Below are positions 7,388 through 16,367 of a stretch of DNA of 64,000 nt, piece after piece. The stretch comes from Spirochaetaceae bacterium (lineage in GTDB: Bacteria > Spirochaetota > Spirochaetia > Treponematales > Rectinemataceae): positions 1-64,000 of the forward strand of contig JANXYO010000040.1 in NCBI GenBank assembly GCA_025356015.1, read 5' to 3'. The stretch's first letter is position 1. Every line of letters begins with the position of its first letter. The notes beneath the pieces were generated by a model. It was not told where the DNA came from. It made no database searches and was given only the letters and a program-made list of their open reading frames with translations. Both the position numbers and the translations under genes were made by a program.

Positions 7388-7678
7388 ATGACGATAGACC
7401 GCCTGAACTCTATGGACCCGATGCGCGATCCCAAGAAGTCCGTCCCCGCCAGCAAGACGGAGCGGCTCGGGAAGAGCGATTCCATCTCGATTTCAACCGA
7501 CGCGTCCCAGAAGGCAGACCTCTACCAGGCGATCGAGATCGCAAAGGCCGCGCCCGACGTCAGGGCCGACAAGGTCGCCGAACTGAAGGCAAAGCTCCAG
7601 GATCCCAGCTATATGAACGACGCCGTGCTCTCGCTCACGGCCGACCGGATCATGGACCAGCTCTTCGGCAACAGCTGA
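7388..7678 (+). CDS. flgM: Anti-sigma-28 factor FlgM
   Basis: FlgM binds the flagellar sigma factor FliA and holds it inactive until the hook is complete, when FlgM is exported. The product has 96 residues, the usual size. The N-terminal half is polar and looks disordered (SVPASKTERLGKSDSISIS). The C-terminal half has the sigma-binding helices (VRADKVAELKAKL...YMNDAVLSLTADRIMDQLF). The ATG follows GGGGAG. A sigma-28 promoter lies upstream and an intrinsic terminator downstream, so it forms its own unit. No flagellar structural genes are in the window. Confidence 0.9.
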   Translation: MTIDRLNSMDPMRDPKKSVPASKTERLGKSDSISISTDASQKADLYQAIEIAKAAPDVRADKVAELKAKLQDPSYMNDAVLSLTADRIMDQLFGNS

Positions 7679-7744
7679 AGGCTGGGATTTCCCCGGGGAC
7701 ATGAAGGAGCGGCCGCCTCACCGGCCGCATAATGCAGCTTGATC

Positions 7745-7777
7745 AAGGCGGGGGCTTCACTGACTTCCGCCTTTTTT
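7745..7777 (+). terminator. Intrinsic terminator after flgM
   Basis: A 7-bp stem AAGGCGG / CCGCCTT is followed by a T run (six T in all from 7772). A second hairpin, GCGGCCG / CGGCCGC at about 7711-7730, stands just before it. Confidence 0.7.
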
Positions 7778-7823
7778 GCGTTCCGACGCGCGGGCGATGG
7801 CCTAGGTCGGGAAAGAGGCGAGT

Positions 7824-8984
7824 GTGCCCGATTTTCAATTCAAGGTCGGTCCGCGCGTCTGGATTGGAAGCGACGCCCTGCTCCGCCTTCCCCTCCTGGC
7901 TGCCGAGATCGCGGGCGCGGACCGTGCGCGCGTCATGCTGGTCGCCGACCCCTTGCTCCATGAGTCCAAGACGATCGACCGCGTCAGAAACCTGCTCGAG
8001 GACCGCAATATCCAGGTCCTCCTTTTCGACGAGATACCTGACCGGGCGACGAGCCGGGCCGCCGATGACGCCCTGCGTCTGGCCCGGGGCTCCAAGTCCC
8101 CCCTAATCGTCGCCCTTGGCGGCATCAAGACCCTCATGATCGCCAGGGCTGCCGCTGCCGCAGCCCCCACCGGCCAGGACATCGACGCCCTCCTTGACGG
8201 AGCCGGGTACCGCGCGAAGGCCCTTCCCCTCATCGAGATACCGACGACCCTGCGACATCCCTTCATGTTCGACGACTGCTTCATGCTGTCGGACGGCCGG
8301 GATAGGAGGGTCAGGCTGGCCAGGATCCCAGGAAGCGCCCCCAATGCCGTCCTTATCGACCACGGCCTCTCGGGCGGCCTCTCCGCGAAGCTCTCCGCCT
8401 CCTGCGTCATCGACGGCCTCCTCGGTGCAGTCGAGGCCTATGTCTCCTCGCGCTCCTCCTTCATGAGCGACCTCGTCCTGGAAAAGGGCGCCAGCATCCT
8501 CGCCCACTCCCTCGACGCCCTCATAGCCCGGCCAGAGGATCCCGCATCCCGGGCCGAAGCGTGGCGGGGCTCCTTCCTCGCCGCCCTCGGGGTTTCCCTG
8601 AGCGGGCCCGGAATAGGGACAGCGGTGGCCCTCGCCATCAACTCGCGCTGGCCTGTGCCCAAGTCGAGCCTCGCCGCCATCCTCCTGCCCTATTCCCTCG
8701 AGATGGCCTCCAAGAGCAGGCTCGAGAAGGTCGCCGCCCTGGCTCCCCTGTTCGGGGAGGATGTCAGCCAGTCCAGCCCCCAGGAAGCCGCCGCAAAGGC
8801 CGTCGAGTGGCTGCGCACGAGGCTTGGCGTCCTCAAGATCCCGAGCCGGCTCAAGGACTTCGACCTTGTCCTCGACCGCCTCGTCGAGGACGCCCGCGAC
8901 GCCAGGGAGCTCGACTTCATGAATTACCTGCCCCGGGCGGTCTCGGTGGACGACGTCTTTGATTTCGTGAAGATGGCCTTCTAG
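7824..8984 (+). CDS. Degenerate iron-containing alcohol dehydrogenase homologue
   Basis: A 386-residue protein with the length and overall layout of the Fe-ADH family (IGSDALLRLP, LIEIPTT, GAVEAYVSSRS, AAILLPYSLEMA). The functional residues are changed. The nucleotide motif GGGSxxD reads GGIKTLMIA, and GTGSE after PTT is lost. The metal-ligand positions (H in D-x-L-x-H, H in GH/AH, and H in V-P-H-G) read Gly, Leu and Lys, as in VPKSS. It therefore probably lacks classical dehydrogenase activity and may be a structural or regulatory paralogue. The start is GTG behind a GGGAAAGAGG stretch. It follows the flgM terminator, so a link to motility is only positional. Confidence 0.75.
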   Translation: MPDFQFKVGPRVWIGSDALLRLPLLAAEIAGADRARVMLVADPLLHESKTIDRVRNLLEDRNIQVLLFDEIPDRATSRAADDALRLARGSKSPLIVALGGIKTLMIARAAAAAAPTGQDIDALLDGAGYRAKALPLIEIPTTLRHPFMFDDCFMLSDGRDRRVRLARIPGSAPNAVLIDHGLSGGLSAKLSASCVIDGLLGAVEAYVSSRSSFMSDLVLEKGASILAHSLDALIARPEDPASRAEAWRGSFLAALGVSLSGPGIGTAVALAINSRWPVPKSSLAAILLPYSLEMASKSRLEKVAALAPLFGEDVSQSSPQEAAAKAVEWLRTRLGVLKIPSRLKDFDLVLDRLVEDARDARELDFMNYLPRAVSVDDVFDFVKMAF

Positions 8985-9010
8985 CACGCCCGGACAGACC
9001 CAGCCCAGCC

Positions 9011-9973
9011 ATGATCCCCATCGAAAAGCTCGCGAAGCTGGCGCCCCGGCACAGGCTCAGGAAGGCAGCCAACGTCCTCACCGAGCTTGAGCGCTTGCTG
9101 CTCGGTTCCGAGCTTGAGCGCTTGCTGCTCGGTTCCGAGCTTGAGCGCTTGCTGCTCGGTTCCGAGCTTGAACGCCTCTTGCCCGGTACCGAGCCCGAGC
9201 CCTCGCTCCCGGGCATCCGGGTCGGAAGCGGTCAGGCGGCTGCGGCGGTCCAGACGGCCGCAGCCTATGCGGCCAGGCTCGCCTCCCTCATCGCGGGTGA
9301 CACCTCGGCCCCCGAGCCTGTTCGGGAGGCGGCGCGGCGCCTTCATCTCATGGCAAGCATGGCGAGTGACACCCAGGGCCGTGCCGGGGGCCAGCCCGGG
9401 GACAGTCGCGCACTGGTCCGATCCGTGGATGCCCTCAGGCACGCCCTCCTGGCCGCGACGGGCCAGGCCCCCGCCGACTGGGACCTGATCAACCCGAGCA
9501 CGGGCAGGCCCGACGCGGCTTCCCGCAGGGTGCATCCGGGTCTGAGGGTCTACCTCGAGGACCTCAGGTCGCCCTTCAACCTGGGCGCGATATTCAGGAC
9601 TGCCGACGCTTTCGGGGTCGAGGAGCTCCTGCTCTCCCCTATGACGGCCGAACCCGGCCACCCGAGGTCTCAGAGGAGCGCCATGGGGGCTGTCGAGCTG
9701 GTGCCATGGAGAAGATCGCCCCTTGCGGAGCTTGACGGCAGCGAGGGCGTCTTCGCCCTCGAGCTCGGGGGACAGTCTATCGGGGACTTCGAGTTCCCCC
9801 GGCGCGGCATCGCCATCATCGGATCGGAGGAGCTTGGGGTATCGGCGGAGGCCCTGTCGAAGTGCTCCCTCGGCGTGGTGTCCATACCCATGTCCGGCGC
9901 CAAGGCTTCGCTCAACGCGGCAGTCGCCTTCGGAATCCTCATGCACGCGTGGACGGGCGCGATCGATAATTGA
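9011..9973 (+). CDS. SpoU/TrmH-family RNA 2'-O-methyltransferase with N-terminal repeat insertion
   Basis: A 320-residue protein. The catalytic SpoU domain covers about residues 180-320, with motif 1 (SPFNLGAIFRTADAFGVEEL), motif 2 (IIGSEELGVS) and motif 3 (IPMSGAKASLNAAVAFGI), which together form the SAM-binding knot. It methylates ribose 2'-OH in tRNA or rRNA; the target is not evident. The N-terminal region contains a 27-base tandem repeat that encodes ELERLLLGS three times, then two diverged copies, then an Ala-rich helical part. The 9-mer GGGACAGTC occurs twice in the gene (9398 and 9768). The ATPase gene downstream has its own promoter. Confidence 0.88.
   Translation: MIPIEKLAKLAPRHRLRKAANVLTELERLLLGSELERLLLGSELERLLLGSELERLLPGTEPEPSLPGIRVGSGQAAAAVQTAAAYAARLASLIAGDTSAPEPVREAARRLHLMASMASDTQGRAGGQPGDSRALVRSVDALRHALLAATGQAPADWDLINPSTGRPDAASRRVHPGLRVYLEDLRSPFNLGAIFRTADAFGVEELLLSPMTAEPGHPRSQRSAMGAVELVPWRRSPLAELDGSEGVFALELGGQSIGDFEFPRRGIAIIGSEELGVSAEALSKCSLGVVSIPMSGAKASLNAAVAFGILMHAWTGAIDN
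9083..9217 (+). repeat. 27-bp coding minisatellite in the SpoU methyltransferase gene
   Basis: Three identical 27-base units (9083-9109, 9110-9136, 9137-9163) are followed by a diverged copy (9164-9190) and a weaker fifth (9191-9217). The unit encodes ELERLLLGS; copies four and five read ELERLLPGT and EPEPSLPGI. The length is a multiple of three, so copy-number change would keep the frame. Confidence 0.95.
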
Positions 9974-9974
9974 T

Positions 9975-10003
9975 TTGACGGGAAGAGAATCCGGGCATAT
10001 ACT
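9975..10003 (+). promoter_or_regulatory. Promoter for the sugar ABC ATPase
   Basis: TTGACG, 17-base spacer, TATACT. It gives a 5' leader of about 34 bases carrying GGGAGG before the ATG at 10044. Confidence 0.7.
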
Positions 10004-10043
10004 TGGCGGCACTAATATAAACCCCGCAATAAGGGAGGTCTCA

Positions 10044-11165
<1,122 letters not shown>

Positions 11166-11185
11166 AAACTTAAGCCGGCCAGACC

Positions 11186-11217
11186 ATGGCGCCCGGGCTC
11201 CCGGGCGCCATTTCTTT
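11186..11217 (+). terminator. Intrinsic terminator after the sugar ATPase
   Basis: An 11-bp perfect stem ATGGCGCCCGG / CCGGGCGCCAT with a 4-base loop, followed by TTCTTT. Confidence 0.8.
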
Positions 11218-11267
11218 GCCCTGTGGCAGCGCAGCGGCGGCCCGGGAAGCGGGGGCGAGGGCCATCC

Positions 11268-11296
11268 TTGCGACCCGACCACGCATGTCGTATAGT
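11268..11296 (+). promoter_or_regulatory. Promoter for the receptor-like gene, leaderless type
   Basis: TTGCGA, 17-base spacer, TATAGT. The -10 box ends 8 bases before the ATG at 11305, with no ribosome site between. Confidence 0.6.
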
Positions 11297-11304
11297 AAGC
11301 GGCA

Positions 11305-13059
11305 ATGCGACTTGACACTGCCGAGCGGATCGTCCAGCTCATGGAAGAGACTGGACGGATAGAACATGAGAGCGAGGAGCTCTACCTCACGCTCGGCCGC
11401 CTCTTTCCCCGGCTCTCCGAGGAGATGGGCAGGAGCGCCAGGAACGCCGAGGCCTCGCTGCACAACTTCGACACGCTGAGCTCGGGCGGGGGCTCGGGCA
11501 GCCTCCGGGCCATGTGCGCCTTCGCCGAGGGCTCGGGCGAGTTCTTCCAGTCGGTGCATTCGCGGGACTCGGCCTTCCTCTCCCAGATCAACGAGAGCAT
11601 CGACCGCCTCGGTTCCCTTGAGGGCATCATCGCCCGCGTCCGGGCCGACTCGGAGGAGATGGAGATAATATCGCTCAACGCGATGACGGTCGCGCTGAAG
11701 TCCGGGGCGGCGGGGAAGGCCTTCTCCGTCATCACCGACGAGCTCAAGCGCCTCTCTGGCAAGACGATCGCCCTGACCGAGGACGTCACCGAGCGCGGCC
11801 GTTCCCTCCTCGAGCAGTTCCACAGGCTCCAAGCCTCGGTGGCCGAGCTCGACAGCTTCCAGGCCGACTTCTTCACGAGCATACAGCTGCAGATGACCGA
11901 GGGCTTCGCGGCCATCGAGAAGAACGTGATCGACGCGGCGACCTTCTTCCGTGGCCTGCTCGGGAAGGCGCGGGGGGTCCGCGAGCCGGTCACCAGGGTG
12001 ATGCAGGAGGTCCAGCTCCAGGACATCGTCCGCCAGTCATTGCAGCACGTCGTCCTCTCCCTCGAGGAGGCGAGGACCGAGCTTGCACCAGGCGGCCAGG
12101 AGCAGATCGGCGGCCTCGTCGTGGAGGTGGAGGAGGATTCCGCCCCCGCGAACCTCGCCTTCGTGGGAGCCGTCGCCGAGCTCTCGGGCAGCCTGCTCGA
12201 GGACATAGTCGGCAAGCTCGACGCGAGTATCCTGTCCTTCGCCGGCGACATGGACTTCGTCCGCGCCGTCGTTGGGGAGTGCGAGCGCGAGCGCTCGGAC
12301 TTCCTCGTCGGCTCCGGGGCATCCTGCGAACCGATGGACGCTGGGGCCTTCACCCAAGGATCGAGCCGCTACCTGACCCTCAAGCGCGGGGTCATCTCGA
12401 TGGCAAGGCGGCTCTCCGACCAGGTGAGGAGCCTCGACGCGAGCTTCAAGGGGCTTGCCCAGGTCCTCTCCCGCTTCCAGACCATCGTCGTCGCCTCAAG
12501 GATCGAGGTGGCCAAGACCCAGGCCCTCGCGGGCGTCGCGACGACCGTTGGCGGCATGATCTCCCTCACCGACAGGATAGGGGTGGATGTAGGCGAGGCG
12601 ATGGGCACCACCAAGGACTTCATAAGGCGGGCGAGCGAGGCTATAGGCAGCTATGCCGCCCACGAGGGCGGGGAGAGCGACGAGCTGACCACCACACTCG
12701 GAAAGGTCGAGGACGACATGAGCTGCCTCGACCAGGCGAGGGTCGCCGTCTGCAGCGCGATTGACAGCTTCTCTCTCTACACAAAGGAATTCATAAGCCT
12801 CGTGCTCGAGGTGAGGAAGTCCCTGGACGGCCTTCGCGCCCTCTCCTCTCGTCTGGGCGTGGCGCGCGCCGAGCTCCTCTCCCTCCTCGAGTACGTGCGC
12901 AGCCTGCCCGGCGGCGTCGCGACAGACACCACCCCGAGCGAGCGCCTCAGGGAGATCGTCCAGCGTTTCACCATCTTCACGCACAAGAAGGCAGCCGGCA
13001 ATATCGGGAGCTTCGACGTGGAAGAGGGCGGGAACGCAGGCGAAGTGACCCTCTTCTAG
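11305..13059 (+). CDS. Soluble methyl-accepting chemotaxis-like protein
   Basis: A 584-residue, mostly helical protein with no signal peptide or membrane helix. Residues about 115-155 (MEIISLNAMTVALKSGAAGKAFSVITDELKRLSGKTI) mirror the receptor signalling tip ([29 protein letters not shown]) in diverged form. A second diverged copy is suggested near residues 395-425 (VVASRIEVAKTQALAGVATTVGGMISL). It is probably a cytoplasmic receptor or a CheA/CheW-contacting scaffold. cheD follows after 19 bases, and CheD deamidates receptors, which supports a chemotaxis role. The message is predicted to be leaderless. Ligand and methylation sites are unknown. Confidence 0.75.
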   Translation: MRLDTAERIVQLMEETGRIEHESEELYLTLGRLFPRLSEEMGRSARNAEASLHNFDTLSSGGGSGSLRAMCAFAEGSGEFFQSVHSRDSAFLSQINESIDRLGSLEGIIARVRADSEEMEIISLNAMTVALKSGAAGKAFSVITDELKRLSGKTIALTEDVTERGRSLLEQFHRLQASVAELDSFQADFFTSIQLQMTEGFAAIEKNVIDAATFFRGLLGKARGVREPVTRVMQEVQLQDIVRQSLQHVVLSLEEARTELAPGGQEQIGGLVVEVEEDSAPANLAFVGAVAELSGSLLEDIVGKLDASILSFAGDMDFVRAVVGECERERSDFLVGSGASCEPMDAGAFTQGSSRYLTLKRGVISMARRLSDQVRSLDASFKGLAQVLSRFQTIVVASRIEVAKTQALAGVATTVGGMISLTDRIGVDVGEAMGTTKDFIRRASEAIGSYAAHEGGESDELTTTLGKVEDDMSCLDQARVAVCSAIDSFSLYTKEFISLVLEVRKSLDGLRALSSRLGVARAELLSLLEYVRSLPGGVATDTTPSERLREIVQRFTIFTHKKAAGNIGSFDVEEGGNAGEVTLF

Positions 13060-13078
13060 GGCGCGGCCCCCCGCCAGA

Positions 13079-13684
13079 ATGTTCCGCCACAAGCTCTCGC
13101 AGTTCGAGCAGGAGGTGGTGACAATCCACCCCGGCGAGTACTTCCTCACCGAGGACGACACGATCATAGCGACCGTCCTGGGCAGCTGCATTGCCGTCGG
13201 AATCTACGATCCCGAGGCCGGGATCGGCGGACTCAACCACTTCATGCTCCCCGGAGAGCTGGCGCGCGCCGACATCGTGAGGAGCCCCAACGCGAAGTAC
13301 GGCATGTACGCGATGGAACTCCTCATCAACGACCTCATGAAGCTCGGCGTGAGGCGAAGCTCCATGAGGGCCAAGGTCTTCGGAGGAGGGGCGGTCTTGA
13401 GGCTGAAGGAAGGGAAGACGAGCATACCGCGGAGCAATATCGAGTTCGCCTTCGAGTACCTGGCGCGCGAGGGGATCCCCATCGTGGCCTCGGACGTCGG
13501 GGGCCGCGAACCGAGGAAGATCTTCTTTTTCGCGAGGACGGGGAAGGTCCTTCTCAAGCGGATCGAGGCAAGGTTGATCGCCCTCGTCGAGAAGGAGGAG
13601 GAGCGGTATCTGGAGAGAATCTCGTCGAAGCCCCCGGAGGGGACGATCACCCTCTTCGGCGACGCGCCGGGAGGGAAGAGCTAA
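13079..13684 (+). CDS. cheD: Chemoreceptor glutamine deamidase CheD
   Basis: CheD converts receptor Gln residues to Glu and, with CheC, tunes adaptation. The 201-residue protein has the catalytic Cys in LGSCIAVGIYD near residue 40 and the catalytic His in GGLNHFMLP about 17 residues later. KVFGGGAVL, IVASDVGGREPRKIFFFARTG and the conserved NIEFAFEYL region also fit. It is about 40 residues longer than the shortest CheD proteins, mainly at the C-terminus. It lies directly behind the soluble receptor-like gene, presumably co-transcribed. No cheC is in the window. Confidence 0.93.
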   Translation: MFRHKLSQFEQEVVTIHPGEYFLTEDDTIIATVLGSCIAVGIYDPEAGIGGLNHFMLPGELARADIVRSPNAKYGMYAMELLINDLMKLGVRRSSMRAKVFGGGAVLRLKEGKTSIPRSNIEFAFEYLAREGIPIVASDVGGREPRKIFFFARTGKVLLKRIEARLIALVEKEEERYLERISSKPPEGTITLFGDAPGGKS

Positions 13685-13745
13685 AAAGCCGGCCGCCCGG
13701 GAAGACGGGTCTCGCCTGCCGGACGGCCGTATCGGGCGAATCGGA

Positions 13746-13862
13746 TCATTCCGCCTCGGAGCCCTTGCTGTCCTTCTTGGCTTTCTTCTCGGCCCTTTTT
13801 TCCTTGAGGGTCTTCACTGGCTTCTTTTTTTCCTCGCCCTTCTGCTTGTCCTGGGATTTCAT
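13746..13862 (-). CDS. Small Lys-rich protein of 38 residues
   Basis: I do not recognise a family. The minus-strand frame encodes 38 residues, about 35% Lys, starting MKSQDKQKGEEKKK and ending KDSKGSEAE before TGA. It has a strong ribosome site (GGGAGGAGAGGTC before the ATG) and a good promoter about 75 bases upstream, so it looks genuine despite its size. The lysines use both AAA and AAG, and A-rich runs depart from the surrounding GC-rich style. It could bind nucleic acid or ribosomes; that is only composition-based inference. It is convergent with cheD. Confidence 0.65.
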   Translation of the reverse strand: MKSQDKQKGEEKKKPVKTLKEKRAEKKAKKDSKGSEAE

Positions 13863-13937
13863 GACCTCTCCTCCCGGCCCTTCTCGAGCTGCCCCCAACG
13901 GGGGGCTTCAAGGCTCTTCGGGCCGCGTACCCTGTCC

Positions 13938-13965
13938 ATTCTACATCGATCTGCGCATTTTTCAA
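13938..13965 (-). promoter_or_regulatory. Promoter for the small Lys-rich protein
   Basis: Minus strand: TTGAAA (13965-13960), 16-base spacer, TAGAAT (13943-13938). It predicts a 5' leader near 70 bases. Confidence 0.6.
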
Positions 13966-13971
13966 GGCGGC

Positions 13972-14883
13972 CTATATGCAGGCCCCCTTGTCGAGGAAGC
14001 GCGCCTCAACGCGGGCGAGGTCGCCCTCGTTTAGGTAGACCCGGGAGTAAGGCGGAACCGAATGCGTGAGCCACACGTTGCCCCCTATCGTCGAGCCCTT
14101 GCCGACGGTGGTGGCCCCACCAAGGATCGTCGCCCCCGCGTAGATGGTCACTTCATCCTCGATGGTCGGGTGCCGCTTCATCTCGCCCTCGTCCTTGCGT
14201 ATCGAGAGGGCTCCGAGGGTGACCCCCTGGTAGAGCTTGACGTCGTCGCCGAGGATGGCCGTCTCCCCGATGACGACAGCGGTGCCGTGGTCGATGAAGA
14301 AGCGCCTGCCGATGCCCGCCCCGGGGTGGATGTCGATGCCAGTCTTGCCGTGGACCGCCTCGCTCATCATGCGCGGGATTAGGGGCAGGCCCGAGAGCCA
14401 GAAGAAGTGGGCGATGCGGTGGACGACGACGGCCTCGAGGCCGGGGTAGGCGAGGATCACCTCCTCGACCGTCTTCGCCGCGGGATCGCCCCGGAAGGCC
14501 GCCGCGACGTCCTCCATGAGGACCTGCCGTATCCCGGGCAGGGCCTCGAAGAGCCCGACGACGAGGTCCCTCGCCTCGAGGTCGCAGGCGGCCGGGCAGC
14601 CCCCGAGCCCCGCGACCCGGTACTTGTACTCGAGGCTGCGGGTGCACTCGCGCACCAGGATCTTCGCGGCCCTGTGGACGAGCTCGCCGGTGACAAAGCC
14701 GAGGCTCAGATCGTCGATGCCCTCCTCGGCGCGGAAGCCGGGGAAGACGAGGGCTTCGAGGTCGGAGAGGGCCCCGGCCACGGCGGCCCGGCTCGGAAGG
14801 TTGGGCCCGGCCGCGTGGTTCACGCCGCCGTCGCGCTCGTAGGACTCAAGGAGGGCCTCGACGGCCCTGTCTAGGACATCCAC
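13972..14883 (-). CDS. cysE: Serine O-acetyltransferase
   Basis: CysE makes O-acetylserine from serine and acetyl-CoA, the entry step to cysteine. The 303-residue protein has an N-terminal helical domain and, from about residue 175, a left-handed beta-helix made of hexapeptide repeats. Conserved stretches are [20 protein letters not shown] (with the catalytic His), [20 protein letters not shown] and [12 protein letters not shown]. The start is GTG preceded by GGGAGGAG. It resembles the longer CysE/EpsC-type proteins. No cysK is adjacent. Confidence 0.9.
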   Translation of the reverse strand: MDVLDRAVEALLESYERDGGVNHAAGPNLPSRAAVAGALSDLEALVFPGFRAEEGIDDLSLGFVTGELVHRAAKILVRECTRSLEYKYRVAGLGGCPAACDLEARDLVVGLFEALPGIRQVLMEDVAAAFRGDPAAKTVEEVILAYPGLEAVVVHRIAHFFWLSGLPLIPRMMSEAVHGKTGIDIHPGAGIGRRFFIDHGTAVVIGETAILGDDVKLYQGVTLGALSIRKDEGEMKRHPTIEDEVTIYAGATILGGATTVGKGSTIGGNVWLTHSVPPYSRVYLNEGDLARVEARFLDKGACI

Positions 14884-14917
14884 CGCAACTCCTCCCTTGT
14901 TTCGCCCATCGTGCTTC

Positions 14918-16213
14918 CTAAAGCACCCGCATCGCCCCCGCCGCCCTGACGGAGACCGGGATCACGCAGCCGGGGCCGAAGTAGCCCTCCATGAGGGCGG
15001 TGTAGGCCGCGAGGCGTTTCGCGGGCACGTAGGCCTGGATCGTCCCGGCGAAGCCCCCGCCCTGGATCCTCCAGGCCCCCTTGCCGCCGAGGAAGGCCGC
15101 GCTCAGGGCGAGGGCGATGGCGATGCCCTGCTCGGCGACGGCTCCGCTCGGGCTGATGTTCTGGAGCAGGCACCAGGACGAGTCGCCGGACTTCCTTACG
15201 AGCTTGAGATAGGCCTTGAGCTCATTGGCCTTGAGGGCCTTCACCATCTCCCCCACGCGCAGGTTCTCGTCGGCGAAGTGGAAGGCACGCAGGAGGGCCC
15301 TGTCGCCGAGGCGCGCGCGGAGCTCGGGCCCACGCTCGGTGAGGAGGGCGGGCTCTACCTCGCGCAGGCAGCTGGCTCCGAAGAAGCCGGCCACCGCCTT
15401 CATCTCCGCTGGGATCGCGGCGTAGTCGGCCGTGAGGTCCTCGTGGCTCCCACCCGTGCCCACGACGACGAGGCGGTAGCCCTCGGCACCGAAGTCGTAC
15501 TCGATCCGCCTCACCTTCGGAGCCTCGGGCTCGGCGAAATCGATCGAGACCACCCCGCCGACGGCGCTGGCCGTCTGGTCCATGAGGCCGCAGGGCTTGC
15601 CGAAATACCTGTTCTCGGCGAACTGGCCGATCTTGGCGATCTCGAGGGGAGGAAGGGAAGATCCGGCGAGGTCGGCCATCAGGGTGCCGAGGAGGACCTC
15701 GATGGCGGCCGAGCTGGAAAGGCCAGAGCCCGGCAGCACTGTCGAGTTGATCCTGGCGGCGAAGCCCACGGGGGACAGTCCACGGTCGGCAAGGCCCCTG
15801 GCAACCCCCCTCACGAGGGCGGCGGTCTTCCCTCTTTCGGCGCCCTGTGGCTCGAGCCGGGCGAGGTCGAGGACGACCGGATCGGCATAGCCGTCGGAGA
15901 CGAGATGGACCTTCGTGCCGGGGAGCCTGGCGGCGCAGGCCACGGCATCGAGGCTCACGGCGGCGCAAAGCACCCGGCCGTTGTTGTGGTCGGTATGGTT
16001 TCCGCCGAGTTCCGTCCTCCCTGGGGCGGAGTAGAAGCAGGGCCTGCCGGCCTCTCCAGCGAGTCCAGCCGAGGCAAGGTCCTCGGCGAGCAGGGAGGAG
16101 AGCCTCGTGTACCGCTCTGCCTGGGCAGCCTTGTCCTTCCCATAGAGGTCGGTCAGGGCCTTGAGCGCGGCCTTGCCGCCGAGGGAGCCTGGAACCTTCG
16201 CTTTCGCGGCCAT
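14918..16213 (-). CDS. galK: GHMP-family sugar kinase, galactokinase-like
   Basis: A 431-residue GHMP kinase that would phosphorylate galactose at C1. Motifs are [13 protein letters not shown] near residue 70, the ATP-binding [11 protein letters not shown] near residue 165, CGLMDQ with the catalytic Asp, and [12 protein letters not shown] near the C-terminus. In the classical enzyme the first motif reads GRVNLIGEHTDYN; here the sugar-contacting Glu is Asn. This divergent GRTE-type branch may prefer another sugar, so the symbol is tentative. There is no galT or galE neighbour. The ATG follows AAGGAG. Confidence 0.82.
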   Translation of the reverse strand: MAAKAKVPGSLGGKAALKALTDLYGKDKAAQAERYTRLSSLLAEDLASAGLAGEAGRPCFYSAPGRTELGGNHTDHNNGRVLCAAVSLDAVACAARLPGTKVHLVSDGYADPVVLDLARLEPQGAERGKTAALVRGVARGLADRGLSPVGFAARINSTVLPGSGLSSSAAIEVLLGTLMADLAGSSLPPLEIAKIGQFAENRYFGKPCGLMDQTASAVGGVVSIDFAEPEAPKVRRIEYDFGAEGYRLVVVGTGGSHEDLTADYAAIPAEMKAVAGFFGASCLREVEPALLTERGPELRARLGDRALLRAFHFADENLRVGEMVKALKANELKAYLKLVRKSGDSSWCLLQNISPSGAVAEQGIAIALALSAAFLGGKGAWRIQGGGFAGTIQAYVPAKRLAAYTALMEGYFGPGCVIPVSVRAAGAMRVL

Positions 16214-16242
16214 GCTGTCTCCTTAGGACGGATCGTCAGGCC

Positions 16243-16269
16243 ATTATTCTAGCTGAAAGGGACAGTCAA
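16243..16269 (-). promoter_or_regulatory. Possible promoter for the galK-like gene
   Basis: Minus strand: TTGACT, 15-base spacer, AATAAT. The TTGACT is part of a GACTGTCCC copy of the dispersed 9-mer, so here the word may double as a -35 element. Confidence 0.4.
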
Positions 16270-16307
16270 GCGAAAGCGCCGCCCCACCCGATCAGGGCGG
16301 GCGTGAT

Positions 16308-16336
16308 TTGACACGATTGGGCCTATGCAATACTCT
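16308..16336 (+). promoter_or_regulatory. Promoter of the ATP synthase transcription unit
   Basis: TTGACA at 16308-16313, 17-base spacer, TACTCT. It stands before the RsbRD-like gene, and no other clear promoter or terminator appears until after atpC. Confidence 0.55.
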
Positions 16337-16367
16337 GGAGCAGAACGATGAAGAATCAGGAGCCGCA

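Noticed and set aside
9083-9217. CRISPR or mobile repeat in the methyltransferase gene
   Set aside because: Units are directly adjacent without spacers and keep the coding frame, so it is a coding minisatellite.
9723-10043. Long N-terminal extension of the sugar ATPase frame
   Set aside because: The upstream 107 codons overlap the methyltransferase gene and the promoter, lack family similarity, and the ATG at 10044 has GGGAGG.
13681-13965. A 94-codon minus-strand frame
   Set aside because: It overlaps the better-supported 38-residue Lys-rich gene in another frame and has no ribosome site; its Gly/Arg/Glu pattern is a shadow of the A/G-rich strand.
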